Below are positions 21,592 through 28,267 of a stretch of 47,720 bases of DNA, in pieces. The notes under the pieces are model-generated. The model searched no databases. It saw only the letters and a list, made by a program, of their open reading frames with translations, and was not told the origin of the DNA. Origin of the DNA: Elusimicrobiota bacterium (lineage in GTDB: Bacteria; Elusimicrobiota; Elusimicrobia; Elusimicrobiales; UBA9959); assembly GCA_030651035.1 (NCBI GenBank), contig JAUSCK010000271.1, forward strand, positions 1-47,720, written 5' to 3'. Positions within the stretch are counted from its first letter, which is position 1. Every line of letters starts with the position of its first letter. Both the position numbers and the translations under genes were made by a program.

Positions 21592-23739
21592 TTACCGGAT
21601 TATGGAGAACTTGCCTTTCTTCGTCTCGCCGCCGCCAGTTATCAGGTAAATATAGACGCCGCTGGCGGCCTCGCCTCCGGAGACGGTCTTGGTGTCCCAA
21701 AGGTACTTGCCCGCGCTGTCGGCGGCCGCCGCTTTCTGGTATACCAGCCGGCCCGCCAGGTCCACTATGGTCAGCTTGAAGGCCCGGCTGGCGCCCAGCT
21801 TCGAGAAAACTATGCCGTCGCCCAGCGTCGACTGGTCGAAGCTGCCCCCGCTGCCGGGCCTGTAGGGGTTGGGGTAAACATTAGCGGGGATGCCGCTGCC
21901 GCCGGCGCCGCCGGTGCCGTCGCCGGTGCCGCCGCCGGAGCCGGCGCCCTCCGCCTCTTTAACGACCGCGAATTTCGTATTGATGGCCTTGGAGAGGCCG
22001 GTGACGCTTTTCTCGCCGGTGTTGACGGAGGACGTCACGGTGACCCAGCCCGCCGCCGCGTCGTAGTAGGCCAGCAGGAGCGAGGCCTCCGGGTAGCCGC
22101 CCAGGTCCTCGACCCTGTAGCGGAGCTTGATGGAAATGTTGACCGCCGGGGGAGAAGAATTAGCCACCGAGAAATATAGCGCCTCGCCGATCTGGCGCAG
22201 GTCGCCGGCCGCCACCGGCACCATGGAGCTGATGATGTCCTCCTGGTACGGGAAAGAATTGGAAGGGATATTTATGACGATCGCGCCGAGCTTTGTCATG
22301 GCGTCTAAAGTCGCGGACTGGTTCGCCGGCACGGTCGTGCTCAGCCAGGTGCTGGCCAGGTAGTAGCTGACGGCGTCGCCGTTGGCATTCGTTACGGTGA
22401 TGGTGGTAACGCCCAGCACCACCGCGGTGGAAACCGCCACCTGCTGCGTTACCGACTGGCCTGAAATATAAGTGACGGCCGTGATGGTAGAGATGCCGGC
22501 ATCCGGAAAAGAAATCTGCGTGTCGGCGAGGAAGCCCTTGCCCGTCAGCGCGACGGTCGGAGTTTTGCCTATATAGAGCGGGGAGGCCGCGGTTATTTTA
22601 GGCGAGGCGTTATACTTGATGGTGAAATAAACGAAGTTAGAGACGTTGCTCTGGCCTGTTACTATCACGTTGTCGTCCGCGTCCACCGCGATCGCGTTGG
22701 AAATGTCGTTTGACCCGGCGTTGTAGGTGGAGGAGGAGAGGACGTTGAAATTCCGGTCGTATTTTATCGAGACATAGTTAGCCGCCGGGCCGGTGCCGGT
22801 CTGGCCTGTCACTATTATGTTGTCGTTGGAGTCCACGGCTACTCCGGTGGGAATGTCCGTGCCGCCGCTGTCATACACGGCGGAGGAGACCAGGTTGAGG
22901 AAACCGTCGTATTTGAGAGTGCAGTAGTCCTGGTTGACCCCGTTGTGCAATCTGCCTGTGACTATGATATTGTTGCTGTTGTCCACCGCCACGCCTGTGG
23001 CCCGGTCGTCGCTGATGCCAAAGCCACCGTCGAGAGTGGCCTCGTAGAGTTTGTGGAGGTTGTTGTCGTATTTGTACACCAGGAAATTTGCATTGGCGGC
23101 CGTGGTATAGCCGGCCGCTATCACATTGTCGTTGCGGTCTATGGCGAGAGCAGTGAACTGGTCGGTGCCTCCCCCGGCGTAGGAGGCGGTAGAGAGCTTG
23201 TTGAGCACGGGGCTGTATTTTATGACGTACAGGTCCTGGTTGCCGGCGACTTCGGTGTAGCCGGCCACGAAGATATTGTTCTGGCTGTCGGCCTTTACGG
23301 CCGCCGCGGAGTCGTATCCCGTCCCCCCGCTGTTGTATACGGCTGAGGAAAGCAGCCCCGCGAAGTTGGGGCTGTATTTCAGGGCCAGGAAGTCCAGGTT
23401 GCCTGAAGAGTTCATCTCCTCCCCGGCCACTATGATATTGCCCTGCCCGTCCAGGGTTATAGCCTTGGCCGTGCCGCCCGGGATGGCAGGGGTATAAAGC
23501 TGCTGCGCCGAGGGGCTGACGACAAGGGTCTTGCTGTACTTCTGGGAGAGGTAGTTGGTGCCGCTGTTGCCAGTAAGGAAGACATTGCCGTCAGCGTCCG
23601 TGGTCAGGGCGTAGGCCTTGTTATCCGACCCGGTAGTGGCATAGGTGGCCGAGGTGATGACCGTCAGCGGCGTCACGGCGCCGGCAGCCGCCGCGCAGCA
23701 GGCGACGAGAAGCGCCGTAATGAATGTTTTCCCTTTCAT
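21592..23739 (-). CDS. Secreted seven-repeat beta-propeller protein with C-terminal sorting-type domain
   Basis: The protein has 715 residues. A signal peptide covers residues 1-21 (FITALLVACCAAAAGAV). Residues about 30-380 hold seven SBBP/delta-60-like repeats of the pattern DxxxNIIVTGxxxxxxxYxxxKY, for example VDSNDNIIVTGQ and VDADDNVIVTGQ; this is the number expected for one seven-bladed propeller. An IPT/TIG-like domain follows (ITAASPLYIGKTPTVALTGK), then a ZU5-like region, a Gly-rich linker, and a C-terminal type A sorting-like domain (NVYPNPYRPG, LTIVDLAGRLVYQK, ASGVYIYLITG, KGKFSIIR). It starts only 6 nt after the stop of the second CheY-like gene, so it belongs to the motor operon. 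Likely surface protein; ligand unknown. Confidence 0.88.
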   Translation of the reverse strand: MKGKTFITALLVACCAAAAGAVTPLTVITSATYATTGSDNKAYALTTDADGNVFLTGNSGTNYLSQKYSKTLVVSPSAQQLYTPAIPGGTAKAITLDGQGNIIVAGEEMNSSGNLDFLALKYSPNFAGLLSSAVYNSGGTGYDSAAAVKADSQNNIFVAGYTEVAGNQDLYVIKYSPVLNKLSTASYAGGGTDQFTALAIDRNDNVIAAGYTTAANANFLVYKYDNNLHKLYEATLDGGFGISDDRATGVAVDNSNNIIVTGRLHNGVNQDYCTLKYDGFLNLVSSAVYDSGGTDIPTGVAVDSNDNIIVTGQTGTGPAANYVSIKYDRNFNVLSSSTYNAGSNDISNAIAVDADDNVIVTGQSNVSNFVYFTIKYNASPKITAASPLYIGKTPTVALTGKGFLADTQISFPDAGISTITAVTYISGQSVTQQVAVSTAVVLGVTTITVTNANGDAVSYYLASTWLSTTVPANQSATLDAMTKLGAIVINIPSNSFPYQEDIISSMVPVAAGDLRQIGEALYFSVANSSPPAVNISIKLRYRVEDLGGYPEASLLLAYYDAAAGWVTVTSSVNTGEKSVTGLSKAINTKFAVVKEAEGAGSGGGTGDGTGGAGGSGIPANVYPNPYRPGSGGSFDQSTLGDGIVFSKLGASRAFKLTIVDLAGRLVYQKAAAADSAGKYLWDTKTVSGGEAASGVYIYLITGGGETKKGKFSIIR

Positions 23740-23745
23740 AAAAAA

Positions 23746-24120
23746 CTATTCGTCCTTGCCGTAAGCCGCCAGCAGCATTTTTATGTGCTTTATCAGGTCC
23801 GCGTACTCCACCGGCTTGGCCATGTAGTCGTCGGCGCCCCTGTCCTTGGCCGAGCCCAGCGTGACGTACTTGGCGCCGGTCAGGAGTATCACGGGCATCT
23901 CCTTGAACCTTTCGTCTTCCCTTATGAGGTCAAGCAGCTCCAGGCCGTCCATCTCGGGCATATTCACATCCAGCACGGCGATGTCGGCCCCTTCTTTTTG
24001 AAGGGCTTCCCAGGCAATCTTCCCGTCTTCACAGGCCAGGACCGTATAGCCGGAGTCAGTAAGGAACTCGGTAGCGATATCCCTGAGAAACGGATCGTCG
24101 TCGGCGATTAATACTTTCAT
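23746..24120 (-). CDS. CheY-like single-domain response regulator (second of two)
   Basis: The protein has 124 residues from the start MKVLIADDDPF at 24120, which has AAGGAAG about 11 nt upstream. A longer in-frame start at 24171 would run into the neighbouring gene and add an unrelated basic leader. Acid pocket Asp7-Asp9, phospho-acceptor Asp51 (AVLDVNMPEMDG), the switch Thr in ILLTGAK and Lys in MAKPVEY are all present, and there is no output domain. It should act by binding a partner when phosphorylated, as CheY binds the flagellar switch. It sits after MotA/MotB-type genes and 6 nt before the propeller gene. No kinase gene is in the window. Confidence 0.93.
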   Translation of the reverse strand: MKVLIADDDPFLRDIATEFLTDSGYTVLACEDGKIAWEALQKEGADIAVLDVNMPEMDGLELLDLIREDERFKEMPVILLTGAKYVTLGSAKDRGADDYMAKPVEYADLIKHIKMLLAAYGKDE

Positions 24121-24142
24121 AAATTTCAGCTTCCTTATCCGC

Positions 24143-24520
24143 CTAGCCGTTGGCCGGGTAGGCCTGGGCAAGGAGCTTTACCCTCCGTACAAGTTCTTCG
24201 TTCTCGAACGGCTTGGTAAGGTAGTCGTCGGCGCCGCGCTCTATGCCCTTGGCGCGCTCGTCCATGCCTTTCCTGGCGGTCAGCAGCATCACCGGCATTT
24301 CCTTGTAGCGGTCGTCGCCGCGTATCAGGTCCAGCAGCTCCAGGCCGTCCATCTCCGGCATGTTTATGTCCAGCACGGCCATGTCGGCCCCTTTCTTCTG
24401 AAGGCCTTCCCAGGCCAGTTTGCCGTTGGCGTGCGCCGAAACCTCGTAGCCGGCCGAGCTCAGGATCATCTCCACCAGGTCCCGGATCTCGTCGTCGTCG
24501 TCAGCTATGAGTATCTTCAT
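24143..24520 (-). CDS. CheY-like single-domain response regulator (first of two)
   Basis: The protein has 125 residues and starts MKILIADDDDEIRD with AGGAG about 12 nt upstream. It has the acid pocket, phospho-acceptor Asp51 (AVLDINMPEMDG), Thr in MLLTARKG and Lys in LTKPFENEE; there is no output domain. It is close in sequence to its downstream neighbour around the phosphorylation site but differs after it (GMDERAKG against YVTLGSAKD), so the two are diverged duplicates with perhaps different partners. It stands 36 nt after the second MotB-type gene. The likely role is to signal to the motor or another complex in this cluster; that link is inference from position. Confidence 0.93.
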   Translation of the reverse strand: MKILIADDDDEIRDLVEMILSSAGYEVSAHANGKLAWEGLQKKGADMAVLDINMPEMDGLELLDLIRGDDRYKEMPVMLLTARKGMDERAKGIERGADDYLTKPFENEELVRRVKLLAQAYPANG

Positions 24521-24556
24521 AAATTCGTTCTCCTGCTTTTGCCTTACAGAGCCGCT

Positions 24557-25204
24557 TTACGGCTTGGCTACCGCGCGGCCCTGCCGCACTACAACCTCGG
24601 TCAGCGGGGTCGCCGAGGAGCTCCTCTTGCGTATCAATATCTCTACCCTGCGGTTCGCCGTCTGCTGCTCGGGGGTGTCGTTGGGCGCGAGCGGGTTGAA
24701 TTCCCCGTGCCCGGCGGCCACAAAAAGGTCGGCGCTGTTCCCCTCTTTCACCAGGAAATCTATGACGCTGATGGCGCGGTACAGCGAAAGTTCCCAGTTG
24801 GAGGAAAAGTCCCCGCCGTAGAACACCGGGGCGTTATCCGTGTGGCCGTCCACCGTGATCAGGTAGCGCCTGTCCAGGTTCTTGATGCTGGCCGCGAATT
24901 TCTGCATGGTGGGCAGGGCCGAGTCCTTCAGCTTCGCCACGCTCAGGTCGAACACCACGGAGGAAGGCAGCGTTACCTTGATGCCGTCCTCCATGACCTC
25001 CACTTTTACGTCCTCCATTTCTTTCAGGTCTTCTTTTACCGTCTGCGCGATGGTCTCGTTGCGCTCCGCGTTCTTCTTCTTAAGTTTTTCAGCGTAGTCG
25101 GCGTACTCTATCAGGAAGAAGATGCACAATATCGTCATGACCCCGATATAGGGGAGCAGATAGGCGGTCATGGCCGCTGACATATCGACACTTTTCTTTT
25201 GCAT
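24557..25204 (-). CDS. MotB/OmpA-family protein lacking the ion-binding Asp
   Basis: The protein has 215 residues. It has one N-terminal membrane helix at about 10-32 (YLLPYIGVMTILCIFFLIEY), a coiled segment (about 35-65) and a C-terminal OmpA/MotB peptidoglycan-binding domain (LITVDGHTDNAPV, ELSLYRAISVIDFL, NRRVEILIRK). The helix aligns with MotB's YxDxxT pattern, but here it reads Y19-I-G21-V-M-T24: Gly stands where the essential proton-binding Asp belongs. Its neighbour upstream (25227-25913) keeps the Asp. The two could form a mixed dimer in the stator, or this one may only anchor. The start is 22 nt after the previous stop and has a weak ribosome site. Family secure, role of the loss inferred. 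Confidence 0.88.
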   Translation of the reverse strand: MQKKSVDMSAAMTAYLLPYIGVMTILCIFFLIEYADYAEKLKKKNAERNETIAQTVKEDLKEMEDVKVEVMEDGIKVTLPSSVVFDLSVAKLKDSALPTMQKFAASIKNLDRRYLITVDGHTDNAPVFYGGDFSSNWELSLYRAISVIDFLVKEGNSADLFVAAGHGEFNPLAPNDTPEQQTANRRVEILIRKRSSSATPLTEVVVRQGRAVAKP

Positions 25205-25226
25205 CTTTTACGGGCCGCCCTGACCT

Positions 25227-25913
25227 CTACTTTTTCAGCACCAGCCTTATCTCTATGCGCCGGTTAGTGGCGCGGTTCGCATCGCTGTTGTTGGGCGCCG
25301 CCGGCATGAACTCGCCGTAGGCGCTGGCCGACACCCTCTCCGGGGCCAGCAGCTTCTCGCGGGTAAAGAACTGCAGCACCTGCAGCGCGCGCGCGGCCGA
25401 AAGCTCCCTGTTGGAGTAATAGGGCCCCAGCCCGGTGGAGCGCGCCATCGCGAGCTGCCAGCGCTTCATGCCCGCCGGCGCGGTCTGGAGAATAGGGACG
25501 TCGTCGGTATGGCCTTCCACGCTCAGGATGTACCGCGTCGGCGCCAGCGTAGTCCCGATCTTATTCAGCACGTCCCGCGCGGTCTCCTTGAGCTTCGCCT
25601 GGCCCGATTCGAAGAGCACCGGCTCCGGCAGCACTATGTGCAGGTCCTTCTCACCGATATTGACGCCCGAGATGCCCTCTATCTTGGAGAGCTTCTTCGC
25701 CGTTTCCGTTATCGTCTTGACTGCGGCTTCCTTCTGGTAAATGGCCGTGGAAACGCCCTTCATATAATCCCTGAACTCCTGCTCCGTCATGCCTTTCTGG
25801 TAAGCTATCAGGACGCTGGCGAAAAGCATCATGAAGAAAAGGGCTTCGTTGGTGATGAGGTCGCTGTAGACGCACAGCCACACCACGGGGATACTGAGCT
25901 TTTTTTTCTTCAT
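25227..25913 (-). CDS. MotB-type stator protein with conserved membrane Asp
   Basis: The protein has 228 residues. The N-terminal helix at about 10-36 reads WLCVYSDLITNEALFFMMLF; Asp18 matches the proton- or sodium-binding Asp of MotB/PomB. A linker helix follows (residues about 37-75), then an OmpA-like peptidoglycan-binding domain (ILSVEGHTDDVPIL, ELSAARALQVLQFF, ASAYGEFMPAAPNN, NRRIEIRLVL). MotB binds MotA in a 2:5 complex, and ion flow past the Asp turns MotA. The gene starts 13 nt after the MotA stop, so a MotAB-type stator is clearly coded here. It is slightly shorter than typical flagellar MotB (250-310 residues). Secure family call; the load is not a known flagellum. Confidence 0.93.
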   Translation of the reverse strand: MKKKKLSIPVVWLCVYSDLITNEALFFMMLFASVLIAYQKGMTEQEFRDYMKGVSTAIYQKEAAVKTITETAKKLSKIEGISGVNIGEKDLHIVLPEPVLFESGQAKLKETARDVLNKIGTTLAPTRYILSVEGHTDDVPILQTAPAGMKRWQLAMARSTGLGPYYSNRELSAARALQVLQFFTREKLLAPERVSASAYGEFMPAAPNNSDANRATNRRIEIRLVLKK

Positions 25914-25928
25914 GTCTTATAGCCGGCG

Positions 25929-26687
25929 TTATTCGTCTTTCCTCAGGCGCGCGGCTACGAACTTCTCCAGCTTGCGCCGCAGCACCAGCGGGGTTTCCTC
26001 TTTCTTGAAAGACAGCAGGCCTATAAGCATGAGCTGCTTGCCCAGGAGTTCTTTGTCGCTGTAACTCTCCAGTTTCCCGGCCGTGGGTAACGCGATGAAA
26101 TTGGCCATGAAGATGCCGTAGAAGGTTGTCACGATGGCCACGGTCATGGCCGCGCCCATGGCTTTGGGGTTGTCCAGGAAGCGGAGAACGCCCAAGATGC
26201 CCACCAGCGTGCCCAGCAGGCCGTAAACCGGGCCGTAGCCGCCCATGGCGGCGAAGGCTTTCTGCACCTGCTGGTGACGCTCCAGCGTGAACTCCATGTC
26301 CTTTTCAAGGCTGTCTTTTATGTCGTCCTCGTGCCACTCGCTGAGTATCAGCTTTACACCGGACCTAAGGAATTTATCGTCCTTGGCGGTGCTTTCGGTC
26401 AGGGAGTCCACGCCTTTAGTCTTGACCGTTTTTGCAATTTCGCAAAGCCGGCTGATCACGAGCAGCGGTCTGGTTACCTTCTTCGGAAAAAAGGTCAGCA
26501 GAAGCGAGCTCGGCACGTCTTTCATAACATCCAGCGGGAAGGTCATCATGGTGGAGGCGATGGTTCCCCCGACTACCAGGATAAAGGACGGCTTGTCCCA
26601 GAGAAGACTCATGATGTCTCCGGCCGCCATAGCGTACCACACGCAGCCCACGCCCATTATCAGTCCCAGCACAGTTGAAAAATCCAC
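25929..26687 (-). CDS. motA: MotA-type stator proton/sodium channel protein
   Basis: The protein has 252 residues, typical of MotA/PomA. Four membrane segments are visible (about 4-24, 32-52, 150-170, 182-205). The two functional prolines lie in GYGPVYGLLGTLVGILGVL and FIALPTAGKLE, and the cytoplasmic loop carries the charged region ILSEWHEDDIKDSLEKDMEF used in MotA to contact FliG. The start is GTG at 26687, decided by a strong AAGGAGG site 6-7 nt upstream. It lies 81 nt after the FliF-FliG fusion gene, with a stable hairpin in the gap, and 15 nt before a MotB-type gene. It resembles the flagellar MotA/PomA branch more than TolQ/ExbB. Five copies would surround two MotB-type chains. Confidence 0.93.
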   Translation of the reverse strand: MDFSTVLGLIMGVGCVWYAMAAGDIMSLLWDKPSFILVVGGTIASTMMTFPLDVMKDVPSSLLLTFFPKKVTRPLLVISRLCEIAKTVKTKGVDSLTESTAKDDKFLRSGVKLILSEWHEDDIKDSLEKDMEFTLERHQQVQKAFAAMGGYGPVYGLLGTLVGILGVLRFLDNPKAMGAAMTVAIVTTFYGIFMANFIALPTAGKLESYSDKELLGKQLMLIGLLSFKKEETPLVLRRKLEKFVAARLRKDE

Positions 26688-26708
26688 GTTGCGCCTCCTT
26701 TATTCTTC

Positions 26709-26730
26709 CCGCGGGGGTAATACCCCGCGG
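26709..26730 (-). promoter_or_regulatory. Stable intercistronic hairpin before MotA
   Basis: CCGCGGGG (26709-26716) and CCCCGCGG (26723-26730) are perfect 8-bp arms with a short AT-rich loop, 21 nt upstream of the MotA GTG. There is no U-run after it on the minus strand, so it is not a standard terminator. It may protect or process the mRNA and set the ratio of rotor to stator. Confidence 0.6.
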
Positions 26731-26768
26731 CCTTGCCCTTTCTTCCGGCTGAGCAGCTGTCCGGCTGT

Positions 26769-28190
26769 CTAAGTCTTCACTTGCTTCACGTCGGCCAGCG
26801 GCAGTATCAGACCTTTGAGGGCCAGCGCGGTCACCGCGCTGAGTATGATCAGCTCCGATTCGTTGCTGTCCCCGGTTATCAGCATGCTCATCATGCGCGC
26901 CGCCACAAGGTCCCGTATGGCCGGGCCCAGCATCTCGGAGAAGGCCTCCGCGGTGGCCGGGTCGCAGCTCTTCAGGCAGCGCGCGAACGATTCGGCGCCC
27001 GCCTTGCGGAAGATCCTGCGCATCGCCGTCTCGTCGTAGAGCAGCAGGTCCTCGAACTTGAAGTAGCGGGTCTCCACCGCCTTCGCGAAGGCGACGTCCT
27101 TCGCCCTGAGGAAGGAGAGCGTGCTCTCCTGCGTCTTCTTGTCCATTATCTGTACCAGGTTGCCCAGGCGCGCCTCGCCGCCGAAGCTGCCCGTCATCTT
27201 GTCCTTTATGGAGGTCAGCAGCTCCTTGACTTTATCCGGCTCCAGGAACTCGCGCTTCATGAACTGCTCCAGCACTTCATTCATCTTGTATTTCGGGATG
27301 GCCGTGAAAGCCAGCTTCTGCGGGATGCGCTGCACCACCTTTGCTATCACTTCGGGGGTTTCGTCGTGGAGGATGATCATCAGGTCGTCGACGTTGTCCT
27401 TGTTGACGAAATCGCCCAGCGCCACGTTCTCGCCCGAATCGAAGTTGAGCACCGAAGCTCCGCCGCCGCCGCCGGTGAGGCTCAGCGCGCCGGTCATGGT
27501 GGATTCTCCGCCCTCTTCGCCGGCGCCGCCTTCGCCCTTTTTTACGACCGGGGCTGTCAGTGCGACGGCCACGGCGGCCAGGTTGTCGTTAAGGCGCTTC
27601 AGAAAGCCGCGGAAGGGCCAGTAGAGGAAGACGGCCAGCACGATCAGGCAGACAAGCGCCAATACGGCGCGTATGTCGATAGCGGGGAAGGCCGGGGGCG
27701 TGCTTTCTATGGTGATCGTGTCGCCGGCGGCCGCCTCCAGGCCCAGGGCGTCCGTGATCAGTTTTTTAAGCTTGGTATCCTGGTCCTTGGTGACCTTCTT
27801 GCCCACTATTACCCAGATGTTCACGCTGGCGACGCCCAGGCGCACCTGCTTCCTGGCGGCGTCGGCGGCCTTGGCCGCCGTGCTGTCTTTGGTCATCGAG
27901 GCCGCGGCCGGTACGCCGGGGAGTATCAGCTCTTCCTTCGCGTCCCATTTGCGCACGGCGTCGCCCTGCTCTTCTGATTTTTTTACCAGGATGTTCACCT
28001 TGGCCGCCACCGACACGTCCTTGGTATTGAGGTAGGAGGAGACCATGGTGCGCAGCCTTTCCTCTATCCGCGCCTCCAGCTCGACCTTGCTGCGCAGGGC
28101 GTCTACCGCCTGCCCCGAGGCCAGCCTGTAGGCGCCCGGCAGCGCAGCTGCCGCCAGCAGCGCTATAATAAAATAATTCTTTATCTTCAT
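26769..28190 (-). CDS. FliF (C-terminal)-FliG fusion: membrane-anchored rotor protein
   Basis: The protein has 473 residues. Residues 5-25 are a signal anchor. Residues about 33-168 match the last ring-building part of FliF (LEARIEERLRTMVSSYL, ELILPGVPAAASM, GVASVNIWVIVG, then LITDALGLEAAAGDTITIES and PPAF). A membrane helix follows (174-192, AVLALVCLIVLAVFLYWPF) and a Gly-rich cytoplasmic linker. Residues about 262-435 match FliG middle and C-terminal domains (DDLMIILHDETPEVIAKVV, GGEARLGNLVQIMD, YFKFEDLLLYDETAMRRIF), including the charged torque helix D386-E387...R391-R392. FliF and FliG are separate in standard flagella. The fusion would give a small rotor ring held in the inner membrane. 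AGGAG lies about 10 nt upstream. MotA and two MotB-type genes follow. Confidence 0.82.
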   Translation of the reverse strand: MKIKNYFIIALLAAAALPGAYRLASGQAVDALRSKVELEARIEERLRTMVSSYLNTKDVSVAAKVNILVKKSEEQGDAVRKWDAKEELILPGVPAAASMTKDSTAAKAADAARKQVRLGVASVNIWVIVGKKVTKDQDTKLKKLITDALGLEAAAGDTITIESTPPAFPAIDIRAVLALVCLIVLAVFLYWPFRGFLKRLNDNLAAVAVALTAPVVKKGEGGAGEEGGESTMTGALSLTGGGGGASVLNFDSGENVALGDFVNKDNVDDLMIILHDETPEVIAKVVQRIPQKLAFTAIPKYKMNEVLEQFMKREFLEPDKVKELLTSIKDKMTGSFGGEARLGNLVQIMDKKTQESTLSFLRAKDVAFAKAVETRYFKFEDLLLYDETAMRRIFRKAGAESFARCLKSCDPATAEAFSEMLGPAIRDLVAARMMSMLITGDSNESELIILSAVTALALKGLILPLADVKQVKT

Positions 28191-28226
28191 GTATTTCCAC
28201 TCCTAATTAAACTAAATAAAACCATA

Positions 28227-28263
28227 GCAGCGCCGGCCGGGTGAATCTCCCGCCGGGCGCTGC
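28227..28263 (-). terminator. Hairpin between the barrel-TPR gene and the motor genes
   Basis: GCAGCGCC (28227-28234) and GGGCGCTGC (28255-28263) form a strong GC-rich stem with further pairing inside, directly after the stop at 28268. On the minus strand it is followed by the moderately U-rich TATGGTTTTATTT. It may partly end the giant-gene transcript before the FliF-FliG gene. Confidence 0.5.
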
Positions 28264-28267
28264 CTTT

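Noticed and set aside
24121-24171. Longer start for the second CheY-like protein
   Set aside because: It overlaps the end of the neighbouring gene and adds a basic leader; the start at 24120 has a good ribosome site and the usual receiver N terminus.
23746-28190. A conventional flagellar locus
   Set aside because: Only stator-like genes and a FliF-FliG fusion are present; no rod, hook, filament, export or FliM/FliN gene is in the window. The rest of the genome cannot be seen.
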